A stretch of DNA of 64,000 bases from Bryoerythrophyllum caledonicum (GCA_963971425.1 OZ020514.1:26524602-26588601); one strand, 5' to 3'. Shown: positions 1-11,640, counted from the first letter of the stretch. Notes: a model not told the origin generated them from the sequence alone. Translations and numbers: made by a program.

Positions 1-505
1 GAAAATTACTTTCCTTTAGTGCAAATTAAAATTTAAACCGAAGTAAAGCATTTTTGCTCATTGTCACACATATTTGGGCAAGGCACTATAAAAAATTATT
101 CCATTTGACAAAAACCTTGGAGATTTTTTTTTAATTCACTCTGTTTTTTTTCAATTGCAAAATGTGATGCAAAGTTTCTTATTGACTGAGTCAATTTGAA
201 TTGTGAAAAATATGAAGTTCACAAAAAAAAACGTTCAAACCCTAACTCCTTGCACAATTTTAGGAATATGTAATACCCTACGTCTACCTCTAAAAATTTG
301 TGTAAAAGGAGAAAAAATCATGCTTGACATGATGTTAATTAATTTAGACCTTATGTAGTGAGAAATTAGTACACCAAATGAAGTCAAAGTCTACTTTTTC
401 AATTAGCGTACTGAAGAAAATAAATTGTTCTCTCTACTTAAAACACATAAATCTTTCAATCCATGCAGGCAAATCGTTAAGGTAGAGTGAAATTTTAAAC
501 AACTG
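1..505 (-). repeat. TTAA-element copy 4, cut by the window edge
   Basis: This is a diverged partial copy of the roughly 0.93-kb element seen complete at 13076-13984, 16957-17898 and 28240-29197. It follows those copies block by block: the TTGGGCAAGG stretch near 90, the run of A with ACGTTCAAACCC near 230, the pair of half-sites ATCATGCTTGACATGATG near 318, and AATCTTTCAATCCATG near 450. The first part lies outside the window and the right terminus is not recognisable. No coding capacity is seen. Confidence 0.75.
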
Positions 506-1034
506 AATGAGCTAATAAGTAGACTGAGGACATTGCATGGCATCACATGAAATTGCTGCTGCTATCATCATGAGTACTTGGTATCAACTTGAACAAAAAG
601 AAAACATAACACAACAAAATTTGAGATATTAAGAAAATCACCAAAAACAACATTTTGATCTAGAGTTGAATTTTAAATAACTGAATGACAGCTCTCATCC
701 TCATCTTCCGCAAAATTGCGAGCACCATCTCATCACTGCTTCCATGATAAGAATGAGACAACTCCAGGTGGTGTTAATCTTCCTGTGGGCGGTTTCAGGT
801 CAAAAAAACACACATCCTCATGCTTCCACTTCCACTCATTCTTCTCTTGTTCCTGCGAGAAACAAGTCTAGAATTTGATTCTTCCACATTTTCCACTAAT
901 CCTTCTCTCCTCTCCTCTCACAAGCAGACGGAGGACATCGCATGGCATTGCTGCAGTCATAGGTACATGGGAACAAATTAAACAAAAAAAAAGTATTAGA
1001 AAGCAAAATTTCAGAAATTACGATAAACATTTTT
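491..1034. repeat. Diverged direct duplication next to the TTAA-element
   Basis: A block starting at 491 (AATTTTAAACAACTGAATGA, then GAGGACATTGCATGGCATCA) recurs in pieces at 669-690 and 922-1034 (GAGGACATCGCATGGCATTG). The two copies are separated by unrelated sequence. No gene is seen here. Confidence 0.5.
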
Positions 1035-1345
1035 AGCACAAGATTTTACTACACAAGCCGCATTATATACTCATCATCAATATATTGCTGGATTTATAAT
1101 GACAGGTGTTTTTGCTCTCGGAGCTATCTTTTTTATAAGAGATTATAATCCACAACAAAATAAAGATAATATTTTAGTAAGAATGCTAGAGGATAAAGAA
1201 GCAAATATCTCATATTTAAGTTGGGCTAGTTTATTTCTAGGTTTTCATACTTTGGGAGTTTATGTTCATAATGATGTTATGCTTGCATTTGGTACTCCAG
1301 AAAAACAAATTCTAATTGAACCTGTATTTGCTCAATGGATACAAT
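1029..1345 (+). pseudogene. psaB: Plastid psaB fragment in nuclear DNA (NUPT)
   Basis: The reading frame gives an internal piece of the photosystem I P700 apoprotein A2, a thylakoid membrane protein. Clear psaB stretches are [44 protein letters not shown], and [20 protein letters not shown] followed by FAQWIQ. After 1345 the match stops and the frame runs on to 1425 in unrelated residues. About 100 of roughly 735 residues are present, without promoter or neighbouring plastid genes. Several positions that are near-invariant in psaB are changed (for example NISYL where ISHL is usual), so this is an old, non-functional plastid-to-nucleus insertion and not plastid DNA. Confidence 0.88.
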
Positions 1346-1497
1346 TTGCCTGCTTTCTTTTCATTGAGGCAAATAAAGGAAAACGGTCCATGAACAGACA
1401 CATACAATATCCACCTTCGGTCTGAACATGAAAAATTTAAAAATGTTCTATCACTGAACTACTTGGAATTTAAATAAGCCAAGCATGAACCAACGAC

Positions 1498-3690
1498 TTA
1501 CCATGACTGTCTCCGTTGATGTAGACCGTTACCACTTTTGCTTTGAAACGTCAAGGGCATCTCAGACCCTAGGATTTGAACTTTAGGCTCCTCTGTCTCC
1601 TCCAGCCAACTATGGTCGTCTACACCGCGTAGTCCATCATCCTCGTCATCTCCGTGCAATCCGTCTTCCTTGTCTTCATCTTCGCCTGGATTGCCGTGCT
1701 CCTCTTCAGCTGCACGTCCAATGGATTTTTCCTTGTGCTCACGCTTGAAGAGAGCGTCGAGGTCTTTCTGAAATTGAAGTTTGTCTGCCAGGTGCTTCTC
1801 AAATTTTTGCAATTCGACTTTCTTCTTCAACCGGAAGTATGTCTTTGAGTCCTCGTTTGGTAAAGTTTCTTCATCAAACTGCATGAGCATGGCAAGGTTT
1901 TGATCAGCTAAACCTTGGGCCTTCAACATTAGAGCGTGGGCAATTTTTTGTGTCGCTGCTGCTTGTGCATAAACAACACCCTCTTTCTGCTTCACTCGCA
2001 GTTGTTCCTCCTTAGCCGCCTTCACTCCTCCAGGTCTTGCTTTAAATTGACGCCCGACACTTCCACCACTCCCGTCATAGACGTCCGTTAATTCCTCGCC
2101 AATTGAAACATCTGGACTTCTTGAATCCTTCGTAGCCTCCTTGGGTCTCTTCCTCTTTGACTTGGGGGGTTTTGACACACTCCAGCCGTCGGCCCAGTTT
2201 GGATAATCATGCAAAACCAACCAATAGTGCTCATACCAAAACTCCCTACACTTGGGCGTCTTCTGTTTGTAGAGCTCCCGTGCATGCTTCAATACATCTT
2301 GAGCATTTGATCCACTGACCTGCATGCGTAGGACCTAGATTTACATTGCAACGTCGATCAAAGAAAGATGTTAGTTGAAATACCTTCAATCTAGAGTTGT
2401 AAGTCATGATAAACTTTACTCTATTCACAAAAATGTACATTCTCAACCATGGAAATGAAAACTACATCTAGACGGATTTACTGGATTTCATATCATTCTA
2501 CACGTATGGTATCAATTTGAGCATGATCCGGTTGGGATATTGAAACGACCTCCAAATGAGATAGTTAGGTGAAAAAACTTCAATCTACAGGTGTCACTCA
2601 TGCTAAACTAGAAGCACAAATTTTTAAAAATGTACACACTACAGCTAGAAGACATCAAAAACCAAATCAGTCTACAAGTATGGTGTCATTTGGACATGAC
2701 TTGGTTGGGATATTGAAACGACCTCCAAATATTATAGTTAGTTGAAAAAACCTTCAATCTATAGGTATAACTCATGCTAAAGTGTAAGCACAAATTTTTA
2801 AAATCTACAGTAGTGATCCTCGACATGAAAGCGATCCCAAATGAAACATATTAGTTGAAAATCTACACACTATAGCTTGAAGACATCATAAAATGGAATT
2901 GGATTCGCAGCCATGTAATTGCCTATCCTCCTTAGAAACTTAATTCGATGCAAAGCCATGTCTGTCTATCCTCCTTAGTAAGTAGTTTGAGATTTGGAGT
3001 GAATTATGAGCAGTCGCGCGGGTGTCACTTATTATTCTTTCTTTTACTTGCACACAAGTGAAACCAATGCATTGCAGAAAGCAATGACGAACCAAAAGAC
3101 TAGGTCTTTTGTTTGAGATTCTTGTCTGGGTTCTCGGTTATACTGGATGCACTCCGTGAAAGTTGGAGACAATCTTAGTATATCTAGTCAAGAGATGCTA
3201 GTAAACACTACTATAGTTGAAGATCTTCATTCCAAAAGGTGTAACTCTTACTAAACTTTAAAAAGAAACATGAGATATTGTACTACGTCACATATAAAGA
3301 ATGTGTAAAACAAGACTCAACAAGACTTAGACCGTTGGATTAAAGATTCTTCAACTAAAATTGTTCAATTTGAGGTCATTTCATAATCTAAAGCTTATCA
3401 ATTCGTAAGTCTTACAAAACCCTAACTTTTGAGTATGAAATTACCTGGGAATAGCAACTACTGAACAAGCTCACAGCCATTTTGATGACCCCGAATTTTG
3501 TCTCCAACGACCGTCTTGGTCGATTTCCCTCCGGTCGATTCTCATTGTAATGGTCTTTCATACGCTCCCAAAAATTAATCAGACGCTGCTGATTGCCAAC
3601 AATCCGATCTTGTGAGACATGCAAGAAAGACCTGCAAATTTGAACTTCTTCCTCTCTATTATAAAGCACACCCTTGGTTCCCTCCGCCAT
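1498..3690 (-). CDS. Myb/SANT plus NAM-associated C-terminal domain protein, two exons, about 355 aa
   Basis: Exon 1 is 3690-3445 and starts with ATG in a clear context; exon 2 is 2319-1498. The intron 3444-2320 begins GTAATT and ends GCAG, phase 0, and joining at these sites gives an uninterrupted frame. Exon 1 has the Myb/SANT-like trihelix start of this family (REEEVQICRSFLHVSQD, IVGNQQRLINFWERMKDHYNE, RRSLETKFGVIK). Exon 2 has the partner domain: DVLKHARELYKQKTPKCREF, EHYWLVLHDYPNW, a basic KRKRPKE stretch, and RPGGVKAAKEEQ followed by a helical, probably coiled segment, then an acidic tail. This family is large in plants and often annotated as GST-T3-like or NAM-associated; many members accompany PIF/Harbinger DNA transposons, whose Myb-like partner protein binds the element ends. 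No Harbinger transposase is seen nearby, so this may be a host or domesticated copy. It is the only apparently intact host-type gene in the window. Confidence 0.85.
2460..2900. repeat. Tandem diverged repeats of about 185 bp inside the intron
   Basis: The motif GGGATATTGAAACGACCTCC occurs at about 2536 and again at about 2706, each time followed by a related stretch ending in ACTCATGCTAAA. A third, shorter relative begins near 2825. Related sequence is found near 3150-3270 and, outside this gene, at 22640-22750, so this is a dispersed repeat family that has been locally duplicated. Confidence 0.6.
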
Positions 3691-4247
3691 AATGATTTCT
3701 CAAGAAATTGTAGAAGAAAAAAAAAAACCCTAAAACACTAGACACGCACAGTATTGTAATCTACACACAGGAAGCGACGCTCTACAACACCCACAAAGCG
3801 GCACTCGAAAATATGCTCAAAAATTACCACAAATCTGCTGCAGTGAATGTAATTTGCAAGCTTATCTAGAGAAATATGCCATTAAGACGCCATTAAGGAG
3901 GTCAATTTTGCCCAATCGCAGTCGACCGGGCTTGCAGCTCCGCCCGTTGCGCTCGCTACAGCAGAGTGCACGGAGACAGGCTAGGAGGCCACCCGGCAAC
4001 GCCGCTCTGTCTTGACTGCGAAGCGGTGGGGCTGAAAAGCAAACCACCACGTTATCAACCGGTGCCGGGTACGGGTGGCCATGCTCTTAACTATGTACTC
4101 ACCAGCATCTACAGTCGAAGACCAACCTCTTCATCCCCAATCGGGAGGTTATCATCATAGTCTTCAAAGTCTTCATCTAACCAAGGAGTCAAATCTGTAT
4201 CAAACTACTTGTTTTGGAAGGCAGCTTCCCCACTAGTTTTAGGAACG
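3691..4247. other. Gap without a recognised gene; GC-rich island 3900-4080
   Basis: This stretch lies upstream of the minus-strand gene and would hold its promoter. The first 180 bases are A/T-rich 5' flank. Bases 3900-4080 are sharply richer in GC than their surroundings and contain CG-rich words, but none of the short open frames there resembles a known protein. Confidence 0.4.
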
Positions 4248-6110
4248 TTATCTCCAGAAAATCCTTCGTTTTCGCACAAAGAAAGACACGTTTAAACATT
4301 CCTGAGTTACAATCACTACGTCTCTTAGGGGCGGAGCATTTAAGAAAAAAAGGACATCATGAACGTGCTCTGACGCATCGGGACGCGCTTCATCATTGTC
4401 TTCTTCGGAATGACGCTTTGATCTCGGAGGTTTTTCAAGAACCACCTTCCACTCATTGTTATCTGGGTTGTCACTAAAAAACACCAACACCGTCCCAGCA
4501 CTTGAACGTAAACGTGGTCTTTAGAAGTTCTCTCGATGCATCATTTAGCATGGATACAATACAAGCACTTTTCCAATCCAATTCTGAAAGTAGAAAAATT
4601 ACAACGGCTATCACTGATGTACACACATGAACATGATTTGTACATGTGTAACGGAATATGGGAACACATAGGGATTGTGATTTGATTGGTCTTGACGGGA
4701 GTTCATTATTGCAAGCCAAAATCCATGGTCATCTTGACAAACGGTGGCATTATCTGTAAGATTTGGTTGGACCCAGGAACACTTCATTAGCACCCTCGTT
4801 AGTGTCGCGTACGTGATCACCACAGTATTTTTTAGTAAATCAATGTATGGTAGGTCCGCTATCACTACAAAGGTATCTGAAATTGACGCTCTACATTGAT
4901 GAAGATACATTACGAAGATACCATAATCAAATGTCTAGTGTGTGATTCATTTGTTGTTGTCAACGAAACACTTGAAATGACAGCCTTACGACCACATTGA
5001 CGTGTATTCATCGCATTTACCACGGGCAATGTAGACATTAGCACGAGGTCTACATCACCTCTTCTCCATTGTGTAAACGTGCCTGGACAAGTTCTCTTAC
5101 TAAACCCGAGAACTCTTGCAGTGGGGAGCTACTAGTTTCTCCTCTGTCTTAGTCGAGCACTTACAAGGTCTTTGTACTCTCTGCTTGAACAAGGATAGTT
5201 TATTTGTTAGAATTTAATATTGAACCAAATTATGTAATAAAATAAAGCAATGATAAAAGACAAATGCTCACCTCCATAGATCTTGAGTTGGAACAAAATT
5301 CCACAATACATGGCAATGTATTGCCTGTCTCTCACGGTCGTGCAATTTTACCTTTTTCCTTCCCGCCTCTGACTTCTCAGCGTACACCATATCGTCTTCC
5401 TCCATGTCCCAAATTCTCCGATTGAAATAGGGAGACAGCTCAATGTAATCAGTGATGTAATTCAGTGCCTCGTGAGTCAAAAATCCCGACGCCATACACG
5501 CCTCTGGGCGATACCTATTCCCTACGGATTTTTTCTAAACATACAGATATCACTCCACGGCATAGCACCACTTGTTGTGCACCGGCCCAAGTAAACCCAC
5601 CTCTTGAACAAGAAGTATCATAAGATGTGGCATGACATCAAAGAAACCTGGGGGAACCAAATTTCTAAAAGACACAATGTTTCAGCCGTGTGGGTCAGGA
5701 GGTCAAGGATTTTGTCTATGTGGATCACCTTTGCGCATACTCTTCTAAAAACATTGCTAACTCTAATTACTGCGTCTCTCCCTCCGGGGTGTTGAAATTT
5801 TTGAATGCAAACAGGTAGGATCTGCTGAATCAGCACATGATAGTCATGACTTTTCTAGGCCACTTAGTTCTTTTTGGCCAATGTGTTTGCCTAGAAGACT
5901 AGCAAAACCAGTAGGAGTCCTAGGAAAACAAGCTGAGAAACCTACCTCTGACAGCCGTGGTTTATGCATATGGAGCATTGAGTTTGAAATAACATCGTGT
6001 ATCAGAGGTCGTAGATGCAGATTCGGAGTGTGCTAGAATCGAGGATTATCCACATCACCCGCCTCTTCCAGATCGCGTCGAATAGCAGCAGGATCTTTCT
6101 CACAATTACT
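4248..6110 (-). pseudogene. CACTA (En/Spm) TNP2 transposase, C-terminal remnant with DUF4218 and DUF4216
   Basis: Reading on the minus strand from 6110, the end of a TNP2-type transposase and its companion domains can be followed. LSGLEKSHDYHVLIQQILPV (near 5880-5820) and the following segment to 5618 are the DUF4218 start; RYRPEACMASGFLTHEALNY (near 5515-5460) is its conserved core, usually RPEGSIAEGY. At 5270 GGAG is followed by GTGAGC, a good splice donor. The next block, 4910-4620 (VLMKCSWVQP, DDHGFWLAIMNS), fits DUF4216, and 4490-4400 (NEWKVVLEKPPR) fits the segment that follows it. The catalytic part is absent upstream and at least one in-frame stop (near 6040) interrupts the frame, so it is a non-functional cut-and-paste transposon remnant. 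No CACTA termini were found. Confidence 0.75.
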
Positions 6111-6589
6111 AGAAATTCACAATTACTAGCTATTTAATACGTTTGGCATCCAAACAAGGGAAATAACTACCACATCAAATAAACCAGAAGTGACTGATAA
6201 AGTCGCAAACATCATGAGAACAGAACGGAGCCCTAAATCCTTAAACACCAATAATATATAAGAATGTTCGAAAACTACTGTGGCAACACCAATATTCAAA
6301 CACACTCGTGATTAATTATTCAATTACCGAATGTGGTTGGTATAAGGAATGGTTAAAATATCGGCGGGACAATAGAACTCAAATCAATCTCATTGCAGGC
6401 TCAACATATCGCAAAACTAATGTTCATAAATAAGAGCCATGCATTGTATGATTAGTAACTCAGTCAATTAAGGGACTCTATTGTGACTTCAGTAACAACA
6501 CCCCGGATAACTGATAGTCTACAACAATATATAAGTGGATCTCAAACGGCGGTCATGTATTCGTAGTACATATAATGATTACTTAAGAC

Positions 6590-7302
6590 TTATACTGAAG
6601 AAAATGAAAGATCAGAATACGTAGTTTTTGAAGGAGAATGAAGGCAGTTGTTAAAGAAGGCGAGATGTAAGCCATGGAGACGGCGGAAATGCGGAATGGA
6701 ATGAATGTGTTTGAAAACATGGGATCCATAGAGATTGGTCTGCCGCGTGCAATGTCCACAGCCTCCGAATATGTTGGAGGTCAACATCAGCGTTGCTCCA
6801 AGTTTGATCCGAAAGTGGTAGAAAGGATGCATATGGTTAGGAAACCTCCTCCAAAGCAAACAGAGTCTGAGAGACAAAAGTTTTCTAGACAGTGGGGAGA
6901 CGTCAAGAAGAACATTTTAATGTCGTGGTGATGTGGAGTATGCCGCCCACAAATAGGCAAACAATGCAACGCGCTTTAAAATTCTCACGGACACTAGAGG
7001 AAAAATCAATAGAAACAAACTGAAAGTAACATCCACAATCAATCAACTCATGCAGAAGAATATTAACGTAGCACAAAAACAATATGAAGATAATGGTGAG
7101 AAATTTGTCTTCATTAAAAATATGATTCATGGTCAGTATGACTTCGCATCAAAACCTTTAAAACATAATTGAATGGTGTACTACATGCAGAAGAAGTTAG
7201 AGAAGTCCCAAGCTGAATATTGCAAGCATTATGATGAATTTGGGACAAAACCTGATGACTGTCCGGATGACATGGGCGGCTTTGCTCGCATGGTGGTCTA
7301 GT
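6590..7302 (+). pseudogene. Coding-like remnant of unknown family, possibly from the CACTA neighbour
   Basis: Two stretches look coding. 6674-6931 encodes an 85-residue frame with a basic middle (VRKPPPKQTESERQKF). 6957-7302 reads as a Lys/Gln-rich segment (INQLMQKNINVAQKQYEDNG, then EYCKHYDEFGTKPDDCPDDM) with one internal stop and a final stop at 7300. I do not recognise either. Spacing and composition resemble the second, DNA-binding protein of CACTA elements, but that is inference. Confidence 0.3.
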
Positions 7303-7611
7303 CCTACAGGTAGCAAGAAAAGACAAAGAATGTGATAGTTGAACGCACCTAGGAGTCAAAGGGGAGCATTGAGTAATAGAGCACAGCTTGAGAGTTACAT
7401 TGTTAACTTAAAAGCACATATATACAATGGCGATCAAAAGTCTTTGGATAGTGAACCACCCCTCTAACAGGTGTTGATTGTAGCTTAGTTGATGGGTTAG
7501 TAAGAGATTTTTTGGGCCAATTATAATTAATATACCACATGGCACCTACTTATCATTGACTCCCTCAAAATTTGCCACTTGTAGAGATTATACAGGCAAA
7601 AATCATGAAGG

Positions 7612-7650
7612 GGTGTGTACAACTTAATATGCACATAAGTTGTACACACC
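7612..7650. repeat. Perfect 15-bp inverted repeat inside the Tc1 5' leader
   Basis: Arms 7612-7626 and 7636-7650 pair perfectly around a 9-base loop (GGTGTGTACAACTTA and its complement). It lies between the left terminus and the transposase start. It could be a subterminal protein-binding site or a cryptic terminator-like hairpin; nothing in the sequence decides this. Confidence 0.7.
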
Positions 7651-7736
7651 ACTATCTTTCCATTACAAGTGCACTTGTGAGGCTTTTTGTTTTGGATTTT
7701 TTTGGTAAGATTTGGAGAGGCCTTACGTGATTCGCT

Positions 7737-8760
7737 ATGGCCCCTAGAAGATATGAGAATCAACGTAGGGCAGTTCTTGAGATTTCTGAGCGACGCAACT
7801 CATATGTTGAGATTTCAGCAGTTTTGGGCATTCCTCGAAGCACTTCTTTTGACATAGTGCAAAGGTTTTGTGAGAGAGAGAGCTTTACAGACAAAATTTT
7901 ACTTGGAGGACCTAGAATTCTTAATGAAGAAGGTGACCGTGACATTGTGAGGAGATTAAATGATCTAAATACTAGTACTATGGCAGCTATAGAAAAAGTG
8001 TTACGATCTGAGGGCTTGCAATTGAGTGAATATATGATTAAAAGGAGTCTTCATAGGCAATGATTGAAAGCATGTGTGAAGACCAAGAAGCCACTTTTGA
8101 CAAAGAAACATCGAGCACGTCGTTTGCAGTGGGCAAAGAAGTGCAAGCATGGAGATTGGAAGTTTTGGGCTCATGTGATTTTTTCTAATGAGTCTAAATT
8201 CAAAAATTTTGGCTTAGATGGACGTTAATATTATTGGAGAAAGAGTGGAGAACGTCTTTTAGATCAGCATGTGCAATCTACAATCAAACACGGAGGAGGA
8301 AACATAATGGTTTGGCATTGTATGAGTTGAGAAGGAATTGGCAAGCTTCATTTGATTGAAGGAAAGATGGATAAATATGTATGTTGCAACATTTTAGAGA
8401 CGAAACTTATGGGCACTATACAGATGCAAGGTTTAGAAGAGGATGAGGTTATTTTTCAACATGACAATGATCCAAAGCATACTGCACATTATGTTAGAGA
8501 TTGGTTGCATTCTCAAAAATTCTAGTTTATTGGACACCCTCCATAATCACCCGACCTCAATCCGATAGAACATCTTTGGATGAAGTAGATCGTTGTTTGA
8601 GAAGGTCTAAGAGGAAACCTACTATTAAAAGTGACGTATGGGAGAAGATCCAAGAAATTTGGTATTATGTAGAGCCTGGTATTGTTAGGAAGTTGATACG
8701 CTCTATGCCTCAAAGAGCTCTTGATGTCTACCAAGTAAGAGGTGGCTATACACGGTCGTA
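7737..8760 (+). pseudogene. Tc1-type transposase, decayed
   Basis: The N-terminal part (7737-8063) carries the helix-turn-helix pair: RNSYVEISAVLGIPRSTSFD and NDLNTSTMAAIEKVLRSEGL. After a stop at 8061-8063 the same frame continues with the catalytic domain: HVIFSNESKF (first Asp replaced by Asn), FQHDNDPKHTAHYVRDW (second Asp near 8460) and SPDLNPIEHLW (catalytic Glu). Thirty-four residues separate the second Asp and the Glu, the Tc1 DD34E spacing. Further in-frame stops lie between these motifs. After HLW the frame shifts and the tail reads DEVDRCLRRSKRKP through LIRSMPQRALDVYQVRGGYT to a stop at 8758-8760, matching the usual Tc1 C-terminus. Family membership is certain, activity is excluded. 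Confidence 0.92.
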
Positions 8761-9068
8761 GTGTTTGTGAGTGCTTAGGAGTTGAATCAGTTAGTTGTAA
8801 AGGTGTTTGGTAATCTTTAGTCTTGTTTACTGCAGTTGATATGCAATAAAAATCAGTTTAATCATAAAGAATTGTATAGGCTAGTTGCACATTTGAATTT
8901 TTGTGTGCTTTTCTAATTCACATTTTCATTGAAAACTTTGTGTTTTATACTTGTTGCAACTATATGTGCTCCTGGTTGTGTTTTTGCTATTTTATGAGAG
9001 TTCATGTAGATTTGGTAGTTGATTTTGTAAAAAAGCTCTTCTTGTACAACTATTTCTAGTCGCCACTA

Positions 9069-10149
9069 TACTTAAGAAGTGAAATAACAATGAGTTTAAT
9101 TTACAGGTGCACACATCATTTGAGGGACCTAAACTACAATTCACATGGTATCTTCATTGTAAATTCATTTGATCCTATATTCTCTTTAAATGCATCACCT
9201 CTAGGGCTTTATTCTTTCTACAAGTTTGTAGCAATCATTTGAACACGTCATTTCAATTCTTACCACATATCGCTTTCATTGCTTCTATGCGTTCACCTTT
9301 TGTTTGTTGTATAATTTATACGTGTACACTTTGTTATCATGTTTCCAATAATAATCCCTTTGGTATGACGTCACCTATTTCACTTTTTACAATCATCAAC
9401 ATTTATAGTCGTCTGCATTGTCAAAGGTTTAGTAATACACTTCAATGTTGTATTTACAAACATTCCGTATAATGTTGTAGAATTGTAGCCCTCATACTCA
9501 CACATATTGAAATTAAGATCGTATACCCAATATTTATTTGTCATCAAATACGCTGGTGGTACGTAATCTTGGAATTTATTTTGTTGTCTTTGTGCTTTCT
9601 TTACAACCCTACTTCCTTAGATTTTGTCTCAACCTTTGTGGGGCTCTATGATCACCACATTTGTTAATGAGCAACCTTGAGAATAAACAATGCTACATTG
9701 CACCCTCCTCTCTTTTTCAGACCTTGATGTCTCTCCCAACACCAATGTTTTAGCTCCGGTGAATAGCGACCGTGTAAAATTATTATAATATTCTTAATCA
9801 CTTGTCACATCTCATTCAACTTTTTGAACATCATGCTCTCAAAATATATTTAAAATTCCGACCAATCTCTATAAGTAATCATATAATTGCACAAATTTAT
9901 CTTCTAACTCCTCCACATAACATCACCTTTTGTTGCAACTTTTTATTTCTTTTTCCTGTCTTGTTTAATTACTTATTAATAACTTTTCTCTTGAACCTTT
10001 GTTACCTTGTTTTTCATTGATATCATGACCAATTGTCTTCATTATATCATATTCTCTTCCTTGTTGAAGTATGACTATAGGATTTATAAATAATGTACAT
10101 ACAAATATATTCAAATTTCAAAAAAGTGGATGTAGTATCCCTCTCAAGG
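9069..10149. other. AT-rich spacer, nothing recognised
   Basis: No protein similarity, RNA gene or repeat boundary was seen in this interval. The short open frames present (for example 9239-9472 and 9802-10020) have no recognisable motifs and skewed, low-complexity composition. Confidence 0.5.
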
Positions 10150-11640
10150 TTAGCCAAATTAATTGTTGGATCCAAGAATTGCATTCAATAAATATTTTGG
10201 AAGGGAAAGAATGGGTGGCTGGTATTTTAAGGTAAACATCTTAGTGTTTTTAAATCAAGAAATGGTGTTTATACGACCCCTTTCAGGAATAGTCAAATCA
10301 ATAATTGGATCCAACAATTGCATTCACCAAATAGTTTTATCGGGGTCGTATGAGTGTTTGATTTTTTGGAAGAAACATATTAGTCTATTCTTCTGAAGAG
10401 TGTATGATATATCTCTTCTCAAGAGGGAAAATGTGTGTGTGGTGTTTAGAGATGATCTGGTTATTGTATCTTGCTTAAGAAAGAATATATGTGGTATCCT
10501 TTTAGGAGTAGTCAAACTAATTGTTGGGTCAAAGATTTAAGGAAGTGGTATGGCCGTGTGGTATTTGCGTCAACATATAAGTCTATTTTTAGATATATAC
10601 ACTTATAAAATATACACTTATAAGAGGTGACACATACATCTTTTCTTTCTAGAGAAAAGATGTATGTGTCACTTCTTATAAGTGTATATTTTTTGGAGAG
10701 GAGGTATTTGTGTAACCCCTCTCAAGATTAGACAAATTAAACGTTGGGCCCAAAAATTAAATTCACCAAATATTTTAGGGGGTCTGGTATGAGTATATAG
10801 ACTATTAGGGTCAACAAAATAAGTGTACTTCTAGAGAAAAGTTGTACGTATCAAACCTCTAATGATTTGGCAAATTGATTGTTAGGTCCAACAATTGAAT
10901 CCACCAAATATATTAGGCGGTCAAGTATGAGTGTATGGATTATTATGGTCAACATATAGTTGTACTATTAGAGAATGGATGTAAGTGTGACCTCATCTAA
11001 GATTATGCAAATCAAATATTAGTGTCAACAATTGAATTTACCAACTATTTTAGAAGGTCAAGTATGAGTGTGTGGATCTTCAGAGGCAACAAATGAATGT
11101 ACTATTTAGAGGAAGGTATATGTGTCACGCCTCTTAAGATTAGGCAAATCAATTGTTGGGTCCAACAATTGAATCACCTATTATTTTAGGAGGTCTAGTA
11201 TCAGTTTGTGGATTTTTAGTTTCAACATGTAATTGTACTTTTTAGAGTATGGGTGTATGTATCACCCGTCTTATAGGTAAGAAAATCAATTGTTGGCGCG
11301 CATGTTTGTATATTTCGATTAAAAATTGGTGGTTTCTGAAAGTGAACATGTTAGAGTATGTTTATTATAAAATTATGTATGTGCTACCATACCTCAGAGT
11401 TGACTAATTCAATTGCTCGTACCGACATTTGAATTCAAAACAAAATCACTTCACACTCTAGAAAATTCCAAGAGTTTTTGAAAATGATATTAAATGCTAT
11501 CATCTAACATTTGACGGGTGAGAAATCGACAGCTGAAGTTCTCACATCAAAACGTCATCCATGGATAGGTCTAAACTTCATCGGTAGAAATTCCATCCAT
11601 AAAGTTTTCAATGATAACGTTTGATATCTTGTCAACAAGC
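10150..11640 (+). repeat. Diverged tandem array, first block (about 140-bp unit)
   Basis: Units share the order CTACCCCTCTCAAG, GCAAATCAATTGTTGGG, CAACAATTGAATTCACCAAAT, GTATGAGT and GTCAACAT or GTGAACAT. About ten units are present and are more diverged than those of the third block. Many units carry an ATTGTTG....CAACAAT inverted core. No coding potential. Confidence 0.8.
10607..10692. repeat. Near-perfect 40-bp hairpin inside the array
   Basis: Arm 10607-10646 and arm 10653-10692 are reverse complements with a single mismatch, around a 6-base loop (TTCTAG). The surrounding array units do not have this symmetry, so the hairpin was made by a local inverted duplication or by insertion of a foldback element. 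Confidence 0.9.

Larger units (their letters stand above)
7425..9068 (+). mobile_element. Tc1-type (DD34E) DNA transposon, about 1.64 kb, decayed
   Basis: The element begins CAATGGCGATCAAAAG at 7425, directly after a TA dinucleotide, which is the classic Tc1 terminal style. The other end at 9068 reads, in reverse complement, TAGTGGCGACTAGAAATAG and is followed by TA at 9069-9070; about 17 of 27 positions pair with the left end by eye. Length is normal for Tc1 elements (about 1.6 kb). The transposase frame occupies 7737-8760. It is a plain DNA transposon whose frame carries several stops and one frame change, so it is dead. Confidence 0.8.
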
